Assembly (NCBI GenBank): GCA_903929135.1
Contig: CAIYTH010000057.1
Span: 1-64,000 of the forward strand
DNA from: an uncultured Chlorobiales bacterium
GTDB taxonomy: Bacteria > Bacteroidota > Chlorobiia > Chlorobiales > Chlorobiaceae
Length of the DNA stretch: 64,000 nt
Reading direction: 5' to 3'
How positions within the stretch are numbered: the first letter of the stretch is position 1; the number at the start of each line of letters is the position of its first letter. Made by a program: the position numbers and the translations under genes. This document shows, piece by piece, positions 53,240 to 62,077 of the stretch. The notes beneath the pieces are model-generated. The model was not told the origin of the DNA and did not search any database. It worked only from the letters and a program-made list of their open reading frames with translations.

Positions 53240-54646
53240 ATGCCACTCTCTGATCCCTTAACGACGAAACCGCTGAAAATCCTGCTCGTCTCGCCGCAAG
53301 GCAAGATGGATGACGACAGCAACCAGAAACCGCTTTTCCACATGGCCCTCGGCGTCCTGGTCAGCATCACGCCGAAACAGCATGAGATCGAGATGGTCGA
53401 TGAACACTTTCACGACACCATCGATTATGATGGCGACTATGACCTCGTCGGCATCACCTCACGCACGCTCGAGGCTACAAGGGCATACGAGGTCGCCGAC
53501 GAATTCAGGAAACACGGCAAGACCGTGGTGCTGGGCGGCCTGCACATTTCGTTCAATCCGGAAGAGGCTGCACAGCACGGCGATGCCATCGTGGTCGGAG
53601 AGGCCGACAACCTCTGGGCGACGCTGCTCGACGACGTGGCTGCCGGCAGGCTGAAACCACTTTACGACGCCAAGGATTTCCCGCCAGTCAACACGATCGT
53701 CCCGATCGACTACGAACGCATCGCCAAAGCATCCAGACGGGAAAAAGTCGACGGCACCAAGTCGATCCCGATCTACGTCACCAGGGGATGTCCTTTCAAC
53801 TGCTCGTTCTGCGTCACACCGAATTTCACCGGCAAGAAATACCGTTCACAGGAGCCCGAATCCCTGAAAGCCCAGGTCGATGCGGCCAAAAAGTACTTCT
53901 TCAAGGCAAAAGGCAAGAACTCGAAGCCCTGGTTCATGCTGACCGACGAAAACCTCGGCATCAACCGGAAAAAGCTCTGGGAGTCCCTGGACATGCTGAA
54001 GGAGTGCGACATCACCTTCAGCGTCTTCCTCAGCATCAACTTCCTCGAAGACCCGCAGACCGTCAGGAAACTCGTGGATGCAGGCTGCAACTTCGTGCTT
54101 GCAGGTCTCGAATCGATCAAGCAGAGCACGCTCGAAGCCTACAACAAGGGCCATGTCAATTCGGCCGAAAAATATGCGAAGATCATCGAAGAGAGCCGCA
54201 GGGCCGGGCTGAACATCCAGGGCAATTTCCTGTTCAACCCGGCCATCGACACCTTCGAGGATATCGACGAACTGGTGCGATTCGTCGAAAACAACCATAT
54301 CTTCATGCCCATTTTCCAGATCATCACCCCCTACCCCGGTACCCAGATGTACCTCGATTACAAGGAGAAGGGGCTGATCACCGACGTCGACTGGGAAAAA
54401 TACAACGCCCTGCACCTGGTCATCAAGTCCGACCGCTATGAACCGCTGCTGTTCCAGTACAAGGTGCTCAAGAGCTATACGGGGGTCTACTCATGGAGGA
54501 ATATCGCCGCCAGGACATGGCATAACCCGAGGAAGATGATCAACCTGATCACCAGTCTCGCCTTCAGGAACCACCTGATGAGCGAGCTCAGGGAGTTCGA
54601 GAAGGCGCACGCCATGAAGCCGGCCATGCTCGATGGCGTCAAATGA
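53240..54646 (+). CDS. bchQ: Radical SAM, B12-binding methyltransferase, BchQ type
   Basis: The 468-residue protein has an N-terminal cobalamin-binding fold ([14 protein letters not shown] ... [23 protein letters not shown] ... [20 protein letters not shown]) and a radical SAM domain with CPFNCSFC, the CX3CX2C cluster motif, after IYVTRGC. The family includes BchE, BchQ and BchR. Position beside bchV matches the C-8 side-chain methyltransferase BchQ of chlorosome bacteriochlorophylls; BchR is the alternative. Confidence 0.85.
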   Translation: MPLSDPLTTKPLKILLVSPQGKMDDDSNQKPLFHMALGVLVSITPKQHEIEMVDEHFHDTIDYDGDYDLVGITSRTLEATRAYEVADEFRKHGKTVVLGGLHISFNPEEAAQHGDAIVVGEADNLWATLLDDVAAGRLKPLYDAKDFPPVNTIVPIDYERIAKASRREKVDGTKSIPIYVTRGCPFNCSFCVTPNFTGKKYRSQEPESLKAQVDAAKKYFFKAKGKNSKPWFMLTDENLGINRKKLWESLDMLKECDITFSVFLSINFLEDPQTVRKLVDAGCNFVLAGLESIKQSTLEAYNKGHVNSAEKYAKIIEESRRAGLNIQGNFLFNPAIDTFEDIDELVRFVENNHIFMPIFQIITPYPGTQMYLDYKEKGLITDVDWEKYNALHLVIKSDRYEPLLFQYKVLKSYTGVYSWRNIAARTWHNPRKMINLITSLAFRNHLMSELREFEKAHAMKPAMLDGVK

Positions 54647-54659
54647 ACCTCCCCCGACG

Positions 54660-54755
54660 ATGGACGCCCCCCAGAACATGCTGCCAGCCGGGATTGCCCT
54701 CTTCGGGCTGTACCTCGCATTCGCAGCAGGAAGAACGCGGAACATACGCAGATGA
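54660..54755 (+). CDS. Candidate 31-residue membrane microprotein upstream of recX
   Basis: An ATG 14 bases after the bchQ stop opens a 31-codon frame encoding MDAPQNMLPAGIALFGLYLA and then [11 protein letters not shown]. It has one hydrophobic helix with a positive C-terminal tail, consistent with a small single-pass protein. Its stop overlaps the recX ATG as ATGA. It may serve as a translational lead for recX or be a real small protein; no homologue is known to me. Confidence 0.4.
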   Translation: MDAPQNMLPAGIALFGLYLAFAAGRTRNIRR

Positions 54756-55228
54756 ACGACAGAACCATTCCGGATGCCGTCAGGAGCGCGATCAGGCTTC
54801 TCGGTCTGCGGGCACACAGCAGGGCTGAGCTTGCGGCAAAGCTGAAAAAGAAGGGGTTCGATGCTTCGACGGTTGACGCCGCCACATCGAGGCTCGAATC
54901 GCTCGGCCTGATTGACGACAGGGGCTTCGCAGCCGGCTTCATGGAGAGCATGGCCAGGCGAAAACCGGAAAGCAGGCTCAAAGCCCGGATGCGACTGCTG
55001 CAGAAAGGTCTTTCAGAAGAGCTGGTCGATGAGGCGCTGCGGGACTACGACGCCTCCTCGATGTGCATGGCTGCGGCTGAAAAAAAAATGCGCTCCCTTT
55101 CGGGAACGCCTGAAGCCAGAAGAAAAAAACTCGAAACCTTCCTTCGAAACCGCGGCTTCGACTGGAGCTCGATCAGTGAAACACTCTCGATGCTCGGAGA
55201 AACAGCGACCGGCGAAGATCAGTCCTGA
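54752..55228 (+). CDS. recX: RecA regulatory protein RecX
   Basis: The 158-residue helical protein has the repeating three-helix motifs of Rec[45 protein letters not shown] and [14 protein letters not shown], then [16 protein letters not shown]. RecX limits RecA filament growth. recA is not in the window. Its 3' end overlaps the convergent pyrH end by ten bases. Confidence 0.9.
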   Translation: MNDRTIPDAVRSAIRLLGLRAHSRAELAAKLKKKGFDASTVDAATSRLESLGLIDDRGFAAGFMESMARRKPESRLKARMRLLQKGLSEELVDEALRDYDASSMCMAAAEKKMRSLSGTPEARRKKLETFLRNRGFDWSSISETLSMLGETATGEDQS

Positions 55229-55944
55229 TCGCCTTCGGTCTGCACCAGCGTACCGATCGAATCGCCCTGGAGCAGCCTCGTGAAGTTCGACTTGACATTC
55301 ATGTTCATGACAACGATCGGCAGGGTATTCTCCCGGCAGAGCGTAATGGCCGTCATGTCCATCACCCTGAGGTTCTTCCTGATGACGTCGAAGTAGGAGA
55401 TTCGCGGGAAAAACTCGGCATCGGGATTCTTTTCCGGGTCCGAATCGTAGACACCCTCGACCCTCGTGCCCTTGATGATGACGTCGGCCTCGATTTCGAT
55501 AGCCCGAAGCGACGCTGCGGTATCGGTGGTGAAGTAGGGGTTGCCGGTGCCCGCGCCGAAAATGACCACACGCCCTTTTTCGAGGTGCCTCACCGCCCGC
55601 CGGCGAATAAACGGTTCTGCGATCTGCTCCATCTTGATGGCGGTAAGCAGCCGGGTGTAGATGCCTTTCCTTTCAAGGGCGTCCTGGAGCGCAAGCGAGT
55701 TGATCACCGTTGCGAGCATCCCCATATAGTCCGCCTGCACGCGATCCATGGAGGCCGCTGCCGTGGAAAGTCCACGGAAAATGTTGCCGCCGCCGATGAC
55801 CAGGGCCATCTCGGCGCCAAGGTCATGAGCCTCCTTGATCTCTTCAGCAAAGCCTTCGAGCACACCGGCATCGATGCCGTAGCCCGACTCGCCGGCAAGT
55901 GCCTCGCCGCTGATCTTGAGCAGGATCCTCCGGTACTTTAACAT
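55219..55944 (-). CDS. pyrH: UMP kinase
   Basis: The 241-residue amino-acid-kinase-fold protein has [72 protein letters not shown] and MDMTAITLC. It phosphorylates UMP to UDP. The start at 55944 ([14 protein letters not shown]) is set by the family; 11 more codons are open upstream. It follows tsf on the minus strand behind a terminator, so it has its own promoter or relies on readthrough. Confidence 0.95.
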   Translation of the reverse strand: MLKYRRILLKISGEALAGESGYGIDAGVLEGFAEEIKEAHDLGAEMALVIGGGNIFRGLSTAAASMDRVQADYMGMLATVINSLALQDALERKGIYTRLLTAIKMEQIAEPFIRRRAVRHLEKGRVVIFGAGTGNPYFTTDTAASLRAIEIEADVIIKGTRVEGVYDSDPEKNPDAEFFPRISYFDVIRKNLRVMDMTAITLCRENTLPIVVMNMNVKSNFTRLLQGDSIGTLVQTEGDQD

Positions 55945-55991
55945 GGCTTCACTCCTGTTGCTGATTGACAGAATCAACTTTCATAATTAGC

Positions 55992-56024
55992 AAAAAAAAA
56001 GCCTCGTCAACAACGAGGCTTTTT
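55992..56024 (-). terminator. Terminator of the ribosomal protein-tsf operon
   Basis: AAAAAGCCTCGT and ACGAGGCTTTTT form a 12-bp stem with a 5-base loop and have A/T tracts on both sides. It lies just after the tsf stop on the minus strand and continues into a run of T (AAAAAAAAA on the plus strand). Confidence 0.9.
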
Positions 56025-56027
56025 CGG

Positions 56028-56894
56028 TTACGCTCCCAACTGGTAGCGAACAAAGGCCTTGACCTCTGCTTGCGCCTGGTTCGTCTTCCTGAATTCGTTC
56101 AGGACATCCGAGACCCTGGCATTCTGGTCCTTGATGAAGGTCTGTTCGGTAAGCACCACCTCCTGGTAGTACTTGTCTATGCGGCCGTTGACGATCTTGT
56201 CGACGAACTGCTCGGCCTTGCCCTGGGCAAGCGCCTGCTGACGATAAATCTCGCGCTCCTTCTCGATGTATTCGGCCGGAACGAGCGAACGGTCAACGAC
56301 GATCGGCGCCGCGGCAGCGACCTGCATGGCGAGGTCCTTGGCAAGTGCCTTGGCCAGCTCAGGCTTGTCGGTCGACATGTACACCAGCGCACCGAGCTGT
56401 GCACCCGGATGGATATAGGTTTCAAGTACGCCGTCCGCTGCGTTCAGCATAGCCAGGCGCTTCAGCTCGAGCTTCTCGCCAAGCTTGCCGGTCATGGACT
56501 TGAGGGTCTCCTCGACGCTTTCGCCGCCGTAGGCTTCGCCGAGCTTCACGGCGAGCAGCTGCTCCCTCGACGCACACCTGTTGGCAAGGGCGAGGCTGGC
56601 GAGCTCAGTGGCAAAGCCGGTGAAAACCTCACCCCTGGCCACGAAGTCGGTCTCGCAGTTCAGTTCGAGAATAACGCCCGTTTTCTGGTCGTCGCTCAGT
56701 TTGATGCAAACAGCACCTTCGCCTGCTTCGCGATCAGCCCGCTTGGCGGCCATCGCAGCACCCTTCTTGCGGAGGTATTCGATCGCTTTCTGCATATCTC
56801 CCCCGGTCTCCTCGAGGGCCTTCTTGCACTCCATCATGCCGACGCCGGTCGTATCCCTGAGGTCTTTGACGTCCTTGGCAGAAATCTGGCTCAT
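56028..56894 (-). CDS. tsf: Translation elongation factor Ts
   Basis: The 288-residue protein has the EF-Ts N-terminus [37 protein letters not shown] with the TDFV segment [15 protein letters not shown], and the coiled-coil region ending [17 protein letters not shown]-Ts is the guanine-nucleotide exchange factor for EF-Tu. It follows rpsB, the standard bacterial order. Confidence 0.97.
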   Translation of the reverse strand: MSQISAKDVKDLRDTTGVGMMECKKALEETGGDMQKAIEYLRKKGAAMAAKRADREAGEGAVCIKLSDDQKTGVILELNCETDFVARGEVFTGFATELASLALANRCASREQLLAVKLGEAYGGESVEETLKSMTGKLGEKLELKRLAMLNAADGVLETYIHPGAQLGALVYMSTDKPELAKALAKDLAMQVAAAAPIVVDRSLVPAEYIEKEREIYRQQALAQGKAEQFVDKIVNGRIDKYYQEVVLTEQTFIKDQNARVSDVLNEFRKTNQAQAEVKAFVRYQLGA

Positions 56895-56926
56895 ATAACA
56901 GTCTGAATTATCGTGGTTGTAGGCAG

Positions 56927-56965
56927 AACCCCCGCGGGCACATCATCATGGCGCCTGCCGGGGTT
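56927..56965 (-). other. Hairpin in the rpsB-tsf gap
   Basis: AACCCC (56927-56932) pairs with GGGGTT (56960-56965), and the inner GCGGGC-type bases pair with one mismatch and one wobble around the loop. There is no T-tract. It fills the 84-base gap between rpsB and tsf and could tune the ratio of the two products. Confidence 0.55.
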
Positions 56966-56978
56966 CAATATTGTCAGG

Positions 56979-57728
56979 TCAGTTGTTCTCGACGGTCTCC
57001 TCTTCGACCGCTTCGTCCATCTCGGTGAGCACTTCCTGCTCGACCTGGAGGGCGCGAGCGTTGATGATGGTTTCGGCAACGGCCTTGACCATGAGGTCGA
57101 TCGAACGGATCGCGTCGTCGTTTGCCGGGATCACGTAGTCGACTTCATCAGGATCGCAGTTGGTGTCGACCATGGCGAAGATCGGGATACCGAGCGAACG
57201 AGCCTCCTTGATGGCGATGTGCTCTTTCTTTATGTCGACGACGAACAGCGCTGCGGGCAGGCGGTTCATGGTCGCGATGCCGCCGAGGATTCGCACGAGC
57301 TTGTCCTTTTCGCGAAGCAGCATGAGGCGCTCTTTCTTGGTGATCATGTCGAAGGTGCCGTCCGTCTCCATCCTGTCGATGGCGTTCATGCGTCGGATGC
57401 TCTGGCGGATGGTCGAGAAGTTGGTCAGCATGCCACCGAGCCAGCGCTCGCAGACGTAAGGCATGCCGGCACGCTCGGCCTGCTCGGAAATGATGATCTT
57501 GGCCTGCTTCTTGGTGCCGACAAACATGATCTCCCTGCCGGTAGAAGCGATGGCTTCGATCGCCTTGAGGGCCTCATCGGCGAGGACGAGGGTCTTCTTG
57601 AGGTCGATGATGTGAACGCCGTTCTTCTCCATGAAGATGTACGGCTTCATTTTCGGGCTCCAGCGGCGGGCGAGGTGGCCGAAGTGCACGCCGGCCTTGA
57701 GCATTTCTTCAAGCTGAAAGTGTGACAT
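56979..57728 (-). CDS. rpsB: 30S ribosomal protein S2
   Basis: The 249-residue protein has the S2 pattern [59 protein letters not shown] and [42 protein letters not shown]. The start [10 protein letters not shown] at 57728 is supported by AAAGGA nine bases upstream; another ATG three codons earlier is possible. A structured leader precedes it. Confidence 0.97.
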   Translation of the reverse strand: MSHFQLEEMLKAGVHFGHLARRWSPKMKPYIFMEKNGVHIIDLKKTLVLADEALKAIEAIASTGREIMFVGTKKQAKIIISEQAERAGMPYVCERWLGGMLTNFSTIRQSIRRMNAIDRMETDGTFDMITKKERLMLLREKDKLVRILGGIATMNRLPAALFVVDIKKEHIAIKEARSLGIPIFAMVDTNCDPDEVDYVIPANDDAIRSIDLMVKAVAETIINARALQVEQEVLTEMDEAVEEETVENN

Positions 57729-57757
57729 GGTGGTCATCCTTTGATTAGTTGTTCCTC

Positions 57758-57843
57758 TACCCTGCCGTTGCCCCCGGGATCCGATACGTCGTGTACCGGA
57801 CACTTCCCGGGAACCCTGTCCGGTGGCCCGGAATGGCAGGGTA
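57758..57843 (-). ncRNA. Structured rpsB mRNA leader, candidate S2 autoregulatory element
   Basis: On the minus-strand RNA, UACCCUGCC and GGCAGGGUA close an outer 9-bp stem (57835-57843 with 57758-57766). Inside, CCGGG pairs with CCCGG, and an 8-bp hairpin ACCGGACA/UGUCCGGU encloses a 14-base loop containing the palindrome UUCCCGGGAA. The structure ends 30 bases before the rpsB start. S2 represses its own operon in E. coli through a leader; this would be a lineage-specific analogue. Confidence 0.6.
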
Positions 57844-57876
57844 TGTGAGATAGTGACTACAGAAAAAAAATCCGGA

Positions 57877-58266
57877 TCAGCGCTTCGAGAACTGGAAGGA
57901 CTTACGAGCCTTTTTGCGGCCGTATTTCTTCCGCTCGACCATACGGGGATCCCTGGTCAGCAGGCGGGCCGGCCTGAGGGTCGCACGGATGGTTTCGTCG
58001 AACTCGACAAGTGCCCTGGCGATGGCGAGGCTGACCGCGCCGGACTGGCCGGTGACACCGCCGCCGCGCACGTTGACCTTGATATCGAAATCGTTCTGCT
58101 TTTCAGCAACCACCAGCGGCTTCAGTGCCTGGCTCCTCTTGTACTCATCCTTGAAATAATCTTCGATCGGAAGCTTGTTGACCACGATCCTGCCCTTGCC
58201 AGGCGACATAAAAACCCTTGCAACCGAGGTCTTGCGGCGTCCGACGGTATCGATAACCTCTTTCAT
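57877..58266 (-). CDS. rpsI: 30S ribosomal protein S9
   Basis: The 129-residue protein has the S9 pattern [46 protein letters not shown] and the ending [24 protein letters not shown], whose C-terminal Lys-Arg reaches the P-site tRNA. It follows rplM by 15 bases. Confidence 0.98.
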   Translation of the reverse strand: MKEVIDTVGRRKTSVARVFMSPGKGRIVVNKLPIEDYFKDEYKRSQALKPLVVAEKQNDFDIKVNVRGGGVTGQSGAVSLAIARALVEFDETIRATLRPARLLTRDPRMVERKKYGRKKARKSFQFSKR

Positions 58267-58281
58267 CAGTATACGTTATGT

Positions 58282-58734
58282 TTATTTATTGACTTTCATT
58301 TCCACCGGGCACTGAGCGGTGTGCGGATGTTCGGTGCCGGCATAGACCTTCAGTTTCCTGAAAAGCTGCCTGCCGAGGTTGTTGTGCGGAAGCATACCCC
58401 AGACTGCCTTTTCGATGATCCGCTCAGGCTTGCTCTTGAGCAACTCCTTGACACTGTCGATCCTGACGCCGCCGGGATACTGGGAGTGAGAGAAATAGGT
58501 CTTGTCCTCCTGCTTCTTTCCGGTCAGGGCGACCTTTGCGGCATTGGTCACGACCACGAAATCACCGGTATCGATGTGCGGGGTGAACTGCGCCTTGTGC
58601 TTGCCCCTCAGGATAGTCGCGATCTGCACCGCCATCCTGCCGAGAACCTGGTTTTCCGCATCAATGACATACCATGCCCTTTCAACCTCAGCCGGCTTGG
58701 CCGAGTATGTTTTAAAACTTAACGTCTTGCTCAT
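58282..58734 (-). CDS. rplM: 50S ribosomal protein L13
   Basis: The 150-residue protein has [56 protein letters not shown] and [28 protein letters not shown], the L13 signature. It heads the rplM-rpsI-rpsB-tsf run on the minus strand, divergent from der. Confidence 0.98.
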   Translation of the reverse strand: MSKTLSFKTYSAKPAEVERAWYVIDAENQVLGRMAVQIATILRGKHKAQFTPHIDTGDFVVVTNAAKVALTGKKQEDKTYFSHSQYPGGVRIDSVKELLKSKPERIIEKAVWGMLPHNNLGRQLFRKLKVYAGTEHPHTAQCPVEMKVNK

Positions 58735-58886
58735 GCTTCACAATGGATTATCTGGTCTATTCCGAAAAATAAAGTTGAGCAATGTAATTTATTTCGATTA
58801 ATTCTACAAACTATTATACCTTGTTCTTCCCTTGAAGATCGACAACCCAGCCGCGGCAAGGCCCGCGACCGCTACGCTGTTTTGAC

Positions 58887-60200
58887 ATGAAACCCTTGAT
58901 CGCCCTCGTCGGCCGGCCCAACGTCGGCAAATCGACTTTATTCAACCGGATCCTCAGAGAGAGAAGCGCCATCGTGGACCCTACGCCGGGCGTCACCAGG
59001 GACCGGCACATCAGCCTCGGCGAATGGCAGGGCAAGAAGTTCCTGCTCATGGACACCGGAGGCTACGCCCATGAAAACGACACGATCAGCACGGCCATGC
59101 TCGAGCAGACCCTGCAGGCTTTCCGTGACGCCGACGCGATCATCTTCATCGTCGATGCCCGCTCGGGCCTGACCTACCTCGACCTCGAAATCACGAAACT
59201 CCTGCAGCGCACCTTCAAGGACAAGAAGATCTTCTTCGCGGTCAACAAAGTCGACAACCCGCAGGTCGCGCTCGAAGCGGAATCGGTCGTCAGGAGCGGC
59301 TTCACCGAACCCTACTTCATCTCGGCGAGGGACGGAAGCGGCGTGGCCGACCTGCTCGAGGACGTGCTCAACTCCCTGCCCTGCCCTGAGGGCGAAGGCG
59401 TCGATGACGACGAATCGATCAGGCTCGCGGTGCTCGGCCGGCCCAACGTCGGCAAATCGAGCATCGTCAACGCCCTGCTCGGTACTGAACGCCAGATCGT
59501 ATCGGACATTCCCGGAACGACGCGCGACGCCATCGATACCAACTTCAAGCGCAACCAGCAGGAGTTCACCCTGATCGACACGGCGGGATTGCGGAAAAGG
59601 ACCAAGATCGATGCCGGTATCGAATACTACAGCTCGCTCAGGACCGAGCGGGCCATCGAGCGCTGCGACGTGGCGCTGGTGCTGCTCGATGCACAGCTCG
59701 GACTCGAAAGCCAGGACATGAAGATCATCAACATGGCCGTGGAACGCAAGAAAGGCGTCCTGATCCTGGTCAACAAGTGGGACCTGCTCGAAAAAGACTC
59801 CAAGACCAGCAAGCGCTTCACGGACGACCTCGAGCAGCAGCTCGGCAACCTGGCCTACATCCCGGTGGTCTTCACCTCGGCGCTGACGAAGAAAAACTGT
59901 TACCGGGCGATCGATACGGCCGCGGAAATCGCCGTGAACCGTCGCCAGATGATCAGCACGAGCACCCTGAACCGCTTCCTGCAGGAGACCATCGCAATGA
60001 GGCACCCGTCGACGAAGTCGGGCAAAGAGCTGAAGATCAAGTACATGACGCAGATCGAGTCGTCGCATCCCGTGTTCGCGTTCTTCTGCAACGACCCCGA
60101 ACTCCTCGAAAACAATTTCAGGCGATTCCTCGAAAAACGCCTGAGGGAGAGCTTCAGGCTCGAGGGAGTCCCGATCACCATGAGGTTCGTGCGTAAATAA
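58887..60200 (+). CDS. der: Ribosome biogenesis GTPase Der (EngA)
   Basis: The 437-residue protein has two tandem GTPase domains, each with G1 [10 protein letters not shown] (residues 9 and about 185), G3 DTGG/DTAG, and G4 NKVD/NKWD, plus a C-terminal KH-like domain ([41 protein letters not shown]). Der acts in 50S subunit assembly. Confidence 0.98.
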   Translation: MKPLIALVGRPNVGKSTLFNRILRERSAIVDPTPGVTRDRHISLGEWQGKKFLLMDTGGYAHENDTISTAMLEQTLQAFRDADAIIFIVDARSGLTYLDLEITKLLQRTFKDKKIFFAVNKVDNPQVALEAESVVRSGFTEPYFISARDGSGVADLLEDVLNSLPCPEGEGVDDDESIRLAVLGRPNVGKSSIVNALLGTERQIVSDIPGTTRDAIDTNFKRNQQEFTLIDTAGLRKRTKIDAGIEYYSSLRTERAIERCDVALVLLDAQLGLESQDMKIINMAVERKKGVLILVNKWDLLEKDSKTSKRFTDDLEQQLGNLAYIPVVFTSALTKKNCYRAIDTAAEIAVNRRQMISTSTLNRFLQETIAMRHPSTKSGKELKIKYMTQIESSHPVFAFFCNDPELLENNFRRFLEKRLRESFRLEGVPITMRFVRK

Positions 60201-60346
60201 CCTCATCCCGCATCTTGTTTTTTACTTTTCAAACGGGAACCCCGGACCGGGAACCAATAGGTCATCTGGGAACTATAAGACCCATATGACCTATCGTTCA
60301 GCGCGGATAAGCCTTTTCATTATCCATTATCAACTATCCATTATCA
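60201..60346. repeat. der-mrp gap with inverted repeat and short direct repeats
   Basis: ATAGGTCAT (60257-60265) and ATGACCTAT (60286-60294) form a 9-bp inverted repeat around ACTATAAGACCCAT, similar to the loop motif of the terminator at 44132. Just before the mrp ATG, TATCCATTATCAA occurs twice. Both look like dispersed repeat material. Confidence 0.5.
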
Positions 60347-61492
60347 ATGAGCAGTATTTCGTCAATACAGGAATCGCAAATCATCGCCGCGCTGAGTACC
60401 GTCATGGACCCCGATCTGGGCAAGGATCTGGTGACACTCGGCATGGTAGGGGAGATCGCGGTCGATCAGTCCGGCAACGTTTCGTTCACGGTCACGCTGA
60501 CCACCCCGGCCTGTCCTATGAAGGAGTCGATCAAGCAGTCCTGCATCGCCGCGGTCAGGGCCGCAGTGCCTGAAGCCGCCTCGATCGAGGTGAAGATGGA
60601 CTCGAAGGTCACCTCTTCATGCAGCCACCACGGAAACCATGGCGGACACCACGGCCACGGCGGGCATGGCGCCCATGGAGGCCATGGAGGTCACGGCGCG
60701 CCGCAGCGGATCGAGCTCGAGAAGGTCAAGAACATCATCGCGGTCGCATCGGGCAAGGGCGGCGTCGGCAAGTCCACGGTATCGGTCAACCTCGCCGTGA
60801 GCCTCGCTGCGTCGGGCGCAAAGGTCGGCCTCATCGATGCTGACCTCTACGGGCCCAGCATTCCCACCATGTTCGGGCTGCAGAACGCCAGGCCGGAGCT
60901 TTCGGAAGGCAAGCTGGTGCCGATCGAGCAGTACGGGGTGAAGCTGATGTCCATAGGATTCCTGGTCGACAACGAAACGGCCCTGATATGGAGAGGCCCC
61001 ATGGCGTCCAGCGCCATCAGGCAGCTCATCACCGATGTGGACTGGCAGGAGCTCGATTACCTGATCTTCGACCTTCCGCCCGGCACCGGCGATATCCAGC
61101 TGACCCTTGTGCAGGCGCTGCCGCTGACCGGAACCGTCATCGTCACCACTCCGCAGGATGTGGCGCTGGCCGATGTAGCCAAGGCGCTCACCATGTTCCG
61201 GAAGGTGGACGTGCCGATCCTCGGCGTGGTGGAGAACATGAGCTGGTACGAATTGCCCGACGGAAGCCGGGACTATATCTTCGGACGGCAGGGCGGCGAA
61301 AAATTCGCGAAGGCGAACAGCCTGGACTTCCTCGGATCGATCCCGATCAGCGGCGGCGTTCGGGAAGGCGGCGACAATGGCAAGCCCTTCATCATCAGCA
61401 ATCCGGATGCTCCGACTTCTGTCGCGGCCCGGCAGGTGGCCGGCGAAATAGCCCGCCGGATATCGCTGCTGAACGCGACATGCACGACCTGA
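60347..61492 (+). CDS. mrp: Mrp/ApbC-type iron-sulfur cluster carrier ATPase
   Basis: The 381-residue protein has an N-terminal MIP18/DUF59 domain (IIAALSTVMDPDLGKDLVTLGMV, TTPACPM), then a His/Gly-rich linker at about 86-123 with HHGNHGGHHGHGGHG-type repeats, and a deviant Walker A P-loop ATPase (VASGKGGVGKSTVSVNLA). The CxxC that usually lies in the C-terminal half is not obvious. The His-rich linker is unusual for Mrp and may bind a metal. A NifU-like gene follows, which fits Fe-S cluster delivery. Confidence 0.92.
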   Translation: MSSISSIQESQIIAALSTVMDPDLGKDLVTLGMVGEIAVDQSGNVSFTVTLTTPACPMKESIKQSCIAAVRAAVPEAASIEVKMDSKVTSSCSHHGNHGGHHGHGGHGAHGGHGGHGAPQRIELEKVKNIIAVASGKGGVGKSTVSVNLAVSLAASGAKVGLIDADLYGPSIPTMFGLQNARPELSEGKLVPIEQYGVKLMSIGFLVDNETALIWRGPMASSAIRQLITDVDWQELDYLIFDLPPGTGDIQLTLVQALPLTGTVIVTTPQDVALADVAKALTMFRKVDVPILGVVENMSWYELPDGSRDYIFGRQGGEKFAKANSLDFLGSIPISGGVREGGDNGKPFIISNPDAPTSVAARQVAGEIARRISLLNATCTT

Positions 61493-61594
61493 GAAGATGA
61501 ATTCGTCTTGTTTTTTTCACGGGGGTGAGTAATATTAGGTCAGGTGCCTGACAGCACTCCCATTTTTTACCCAACACAACGAACCCGTACTATC

Positions 61595-61846
61595 ATGAAG
61601 GATTATCTGCCAAACAGCGACCCGCTTTACGACAAGGTCATCAGCGCGCTCGAAACCGTTCGCCCCTACCTGCAGGTCGACGGCGGCGACTGTCAGCTCG
61701 TCGGCATCACCAAGGATATGGTCGTGGATGTGAAGCTTCTCGGCGCCTGTGGCTCGTGCCCGATGAGCACCCTGACCCTGCGCGCAGGCGTGGAACAGGC
61801 CATCAAGAAAGCCAACCCGGAAATCGCAAGGGTCGAGTCGGTCTGA
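61595..61846 (+). CDS. NifU-like iron-sulfur scaffold protein
   Basis: The 83-residue protein is a stand-alone NifU C-terminal domain: ISALETVRPYLQVDGGDCQLVGI and LLGACGSCPMSTLTLRAGVE with the cluster-binding CGSC. It probably hands [4Fe-4S] clusters to apo-proteins, with Mrp. The start ATG at 61595 fits the family length; the upstream 17 codons do not. Confidence 0.93.
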   Translation: MKDYLPNSDPLYDKVISALETVRPYLQVDGGDCQLVGITKDMVVDVKLLGACGSCPMSTLTLRAGVEQAIKKANPEIARVESV

Positions 61847-61868
61847 TCGACGACCTGGAGAAAATGTC

Positions 61869-61892
61869 AACGGCCGCCCTCGGGCGGCCGTT
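61869..61892. terminator. Hairpin terminator after the NifU-like gene
   Basis: AACGGCCGCCC and GGGCGGCCGTT form a perfect 11-bp GC-rich stem with a 2-base gap, 22 bases after the stop. The downstream T-tract is weak (TTCGTGTTTC). It could also serve convergent ftsK. Confidence 0.7.
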
Positions 61893-61974
61893 CGTGTTTC
61901 TGCTCATTCGTGACTGTAATTCGTAACGCGTCACCTGTTACGTGTTTCGCTTCACGATCTCCGCGTCTCTTCTT

Positions 61975-62035
61975 TCGTGTCCCGCGTTTCGTGTCCCGCG
62001 TTTCGTGTCCCGCGTTTCGTGTCCCGCGTTTCGCG
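61975..62035. repeat. 14-base tandem repeat
   Basis: About four copies of TTTCGTGTCCCGCG run in tandem and then degenerate into CGTCACGTGTCACG units up to about 62055. The array lies between the terminator and the 3' end of ftsK. Related GTTACGCGTCACC sequences are at 21.1-22.1 kb and 61.9 kb. No coding role is apparent. Confidence 0.75.
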
Positions 62036-62077
62036 TCACGTGTCACGCGTCACGATCTCCCAGTCTCTTGTCACGGT

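Noticed and set aside
58938-60206. 422-codon antisense open frame over der
   Set aside because: der has all GTPase motifs; the antisense frame has none.
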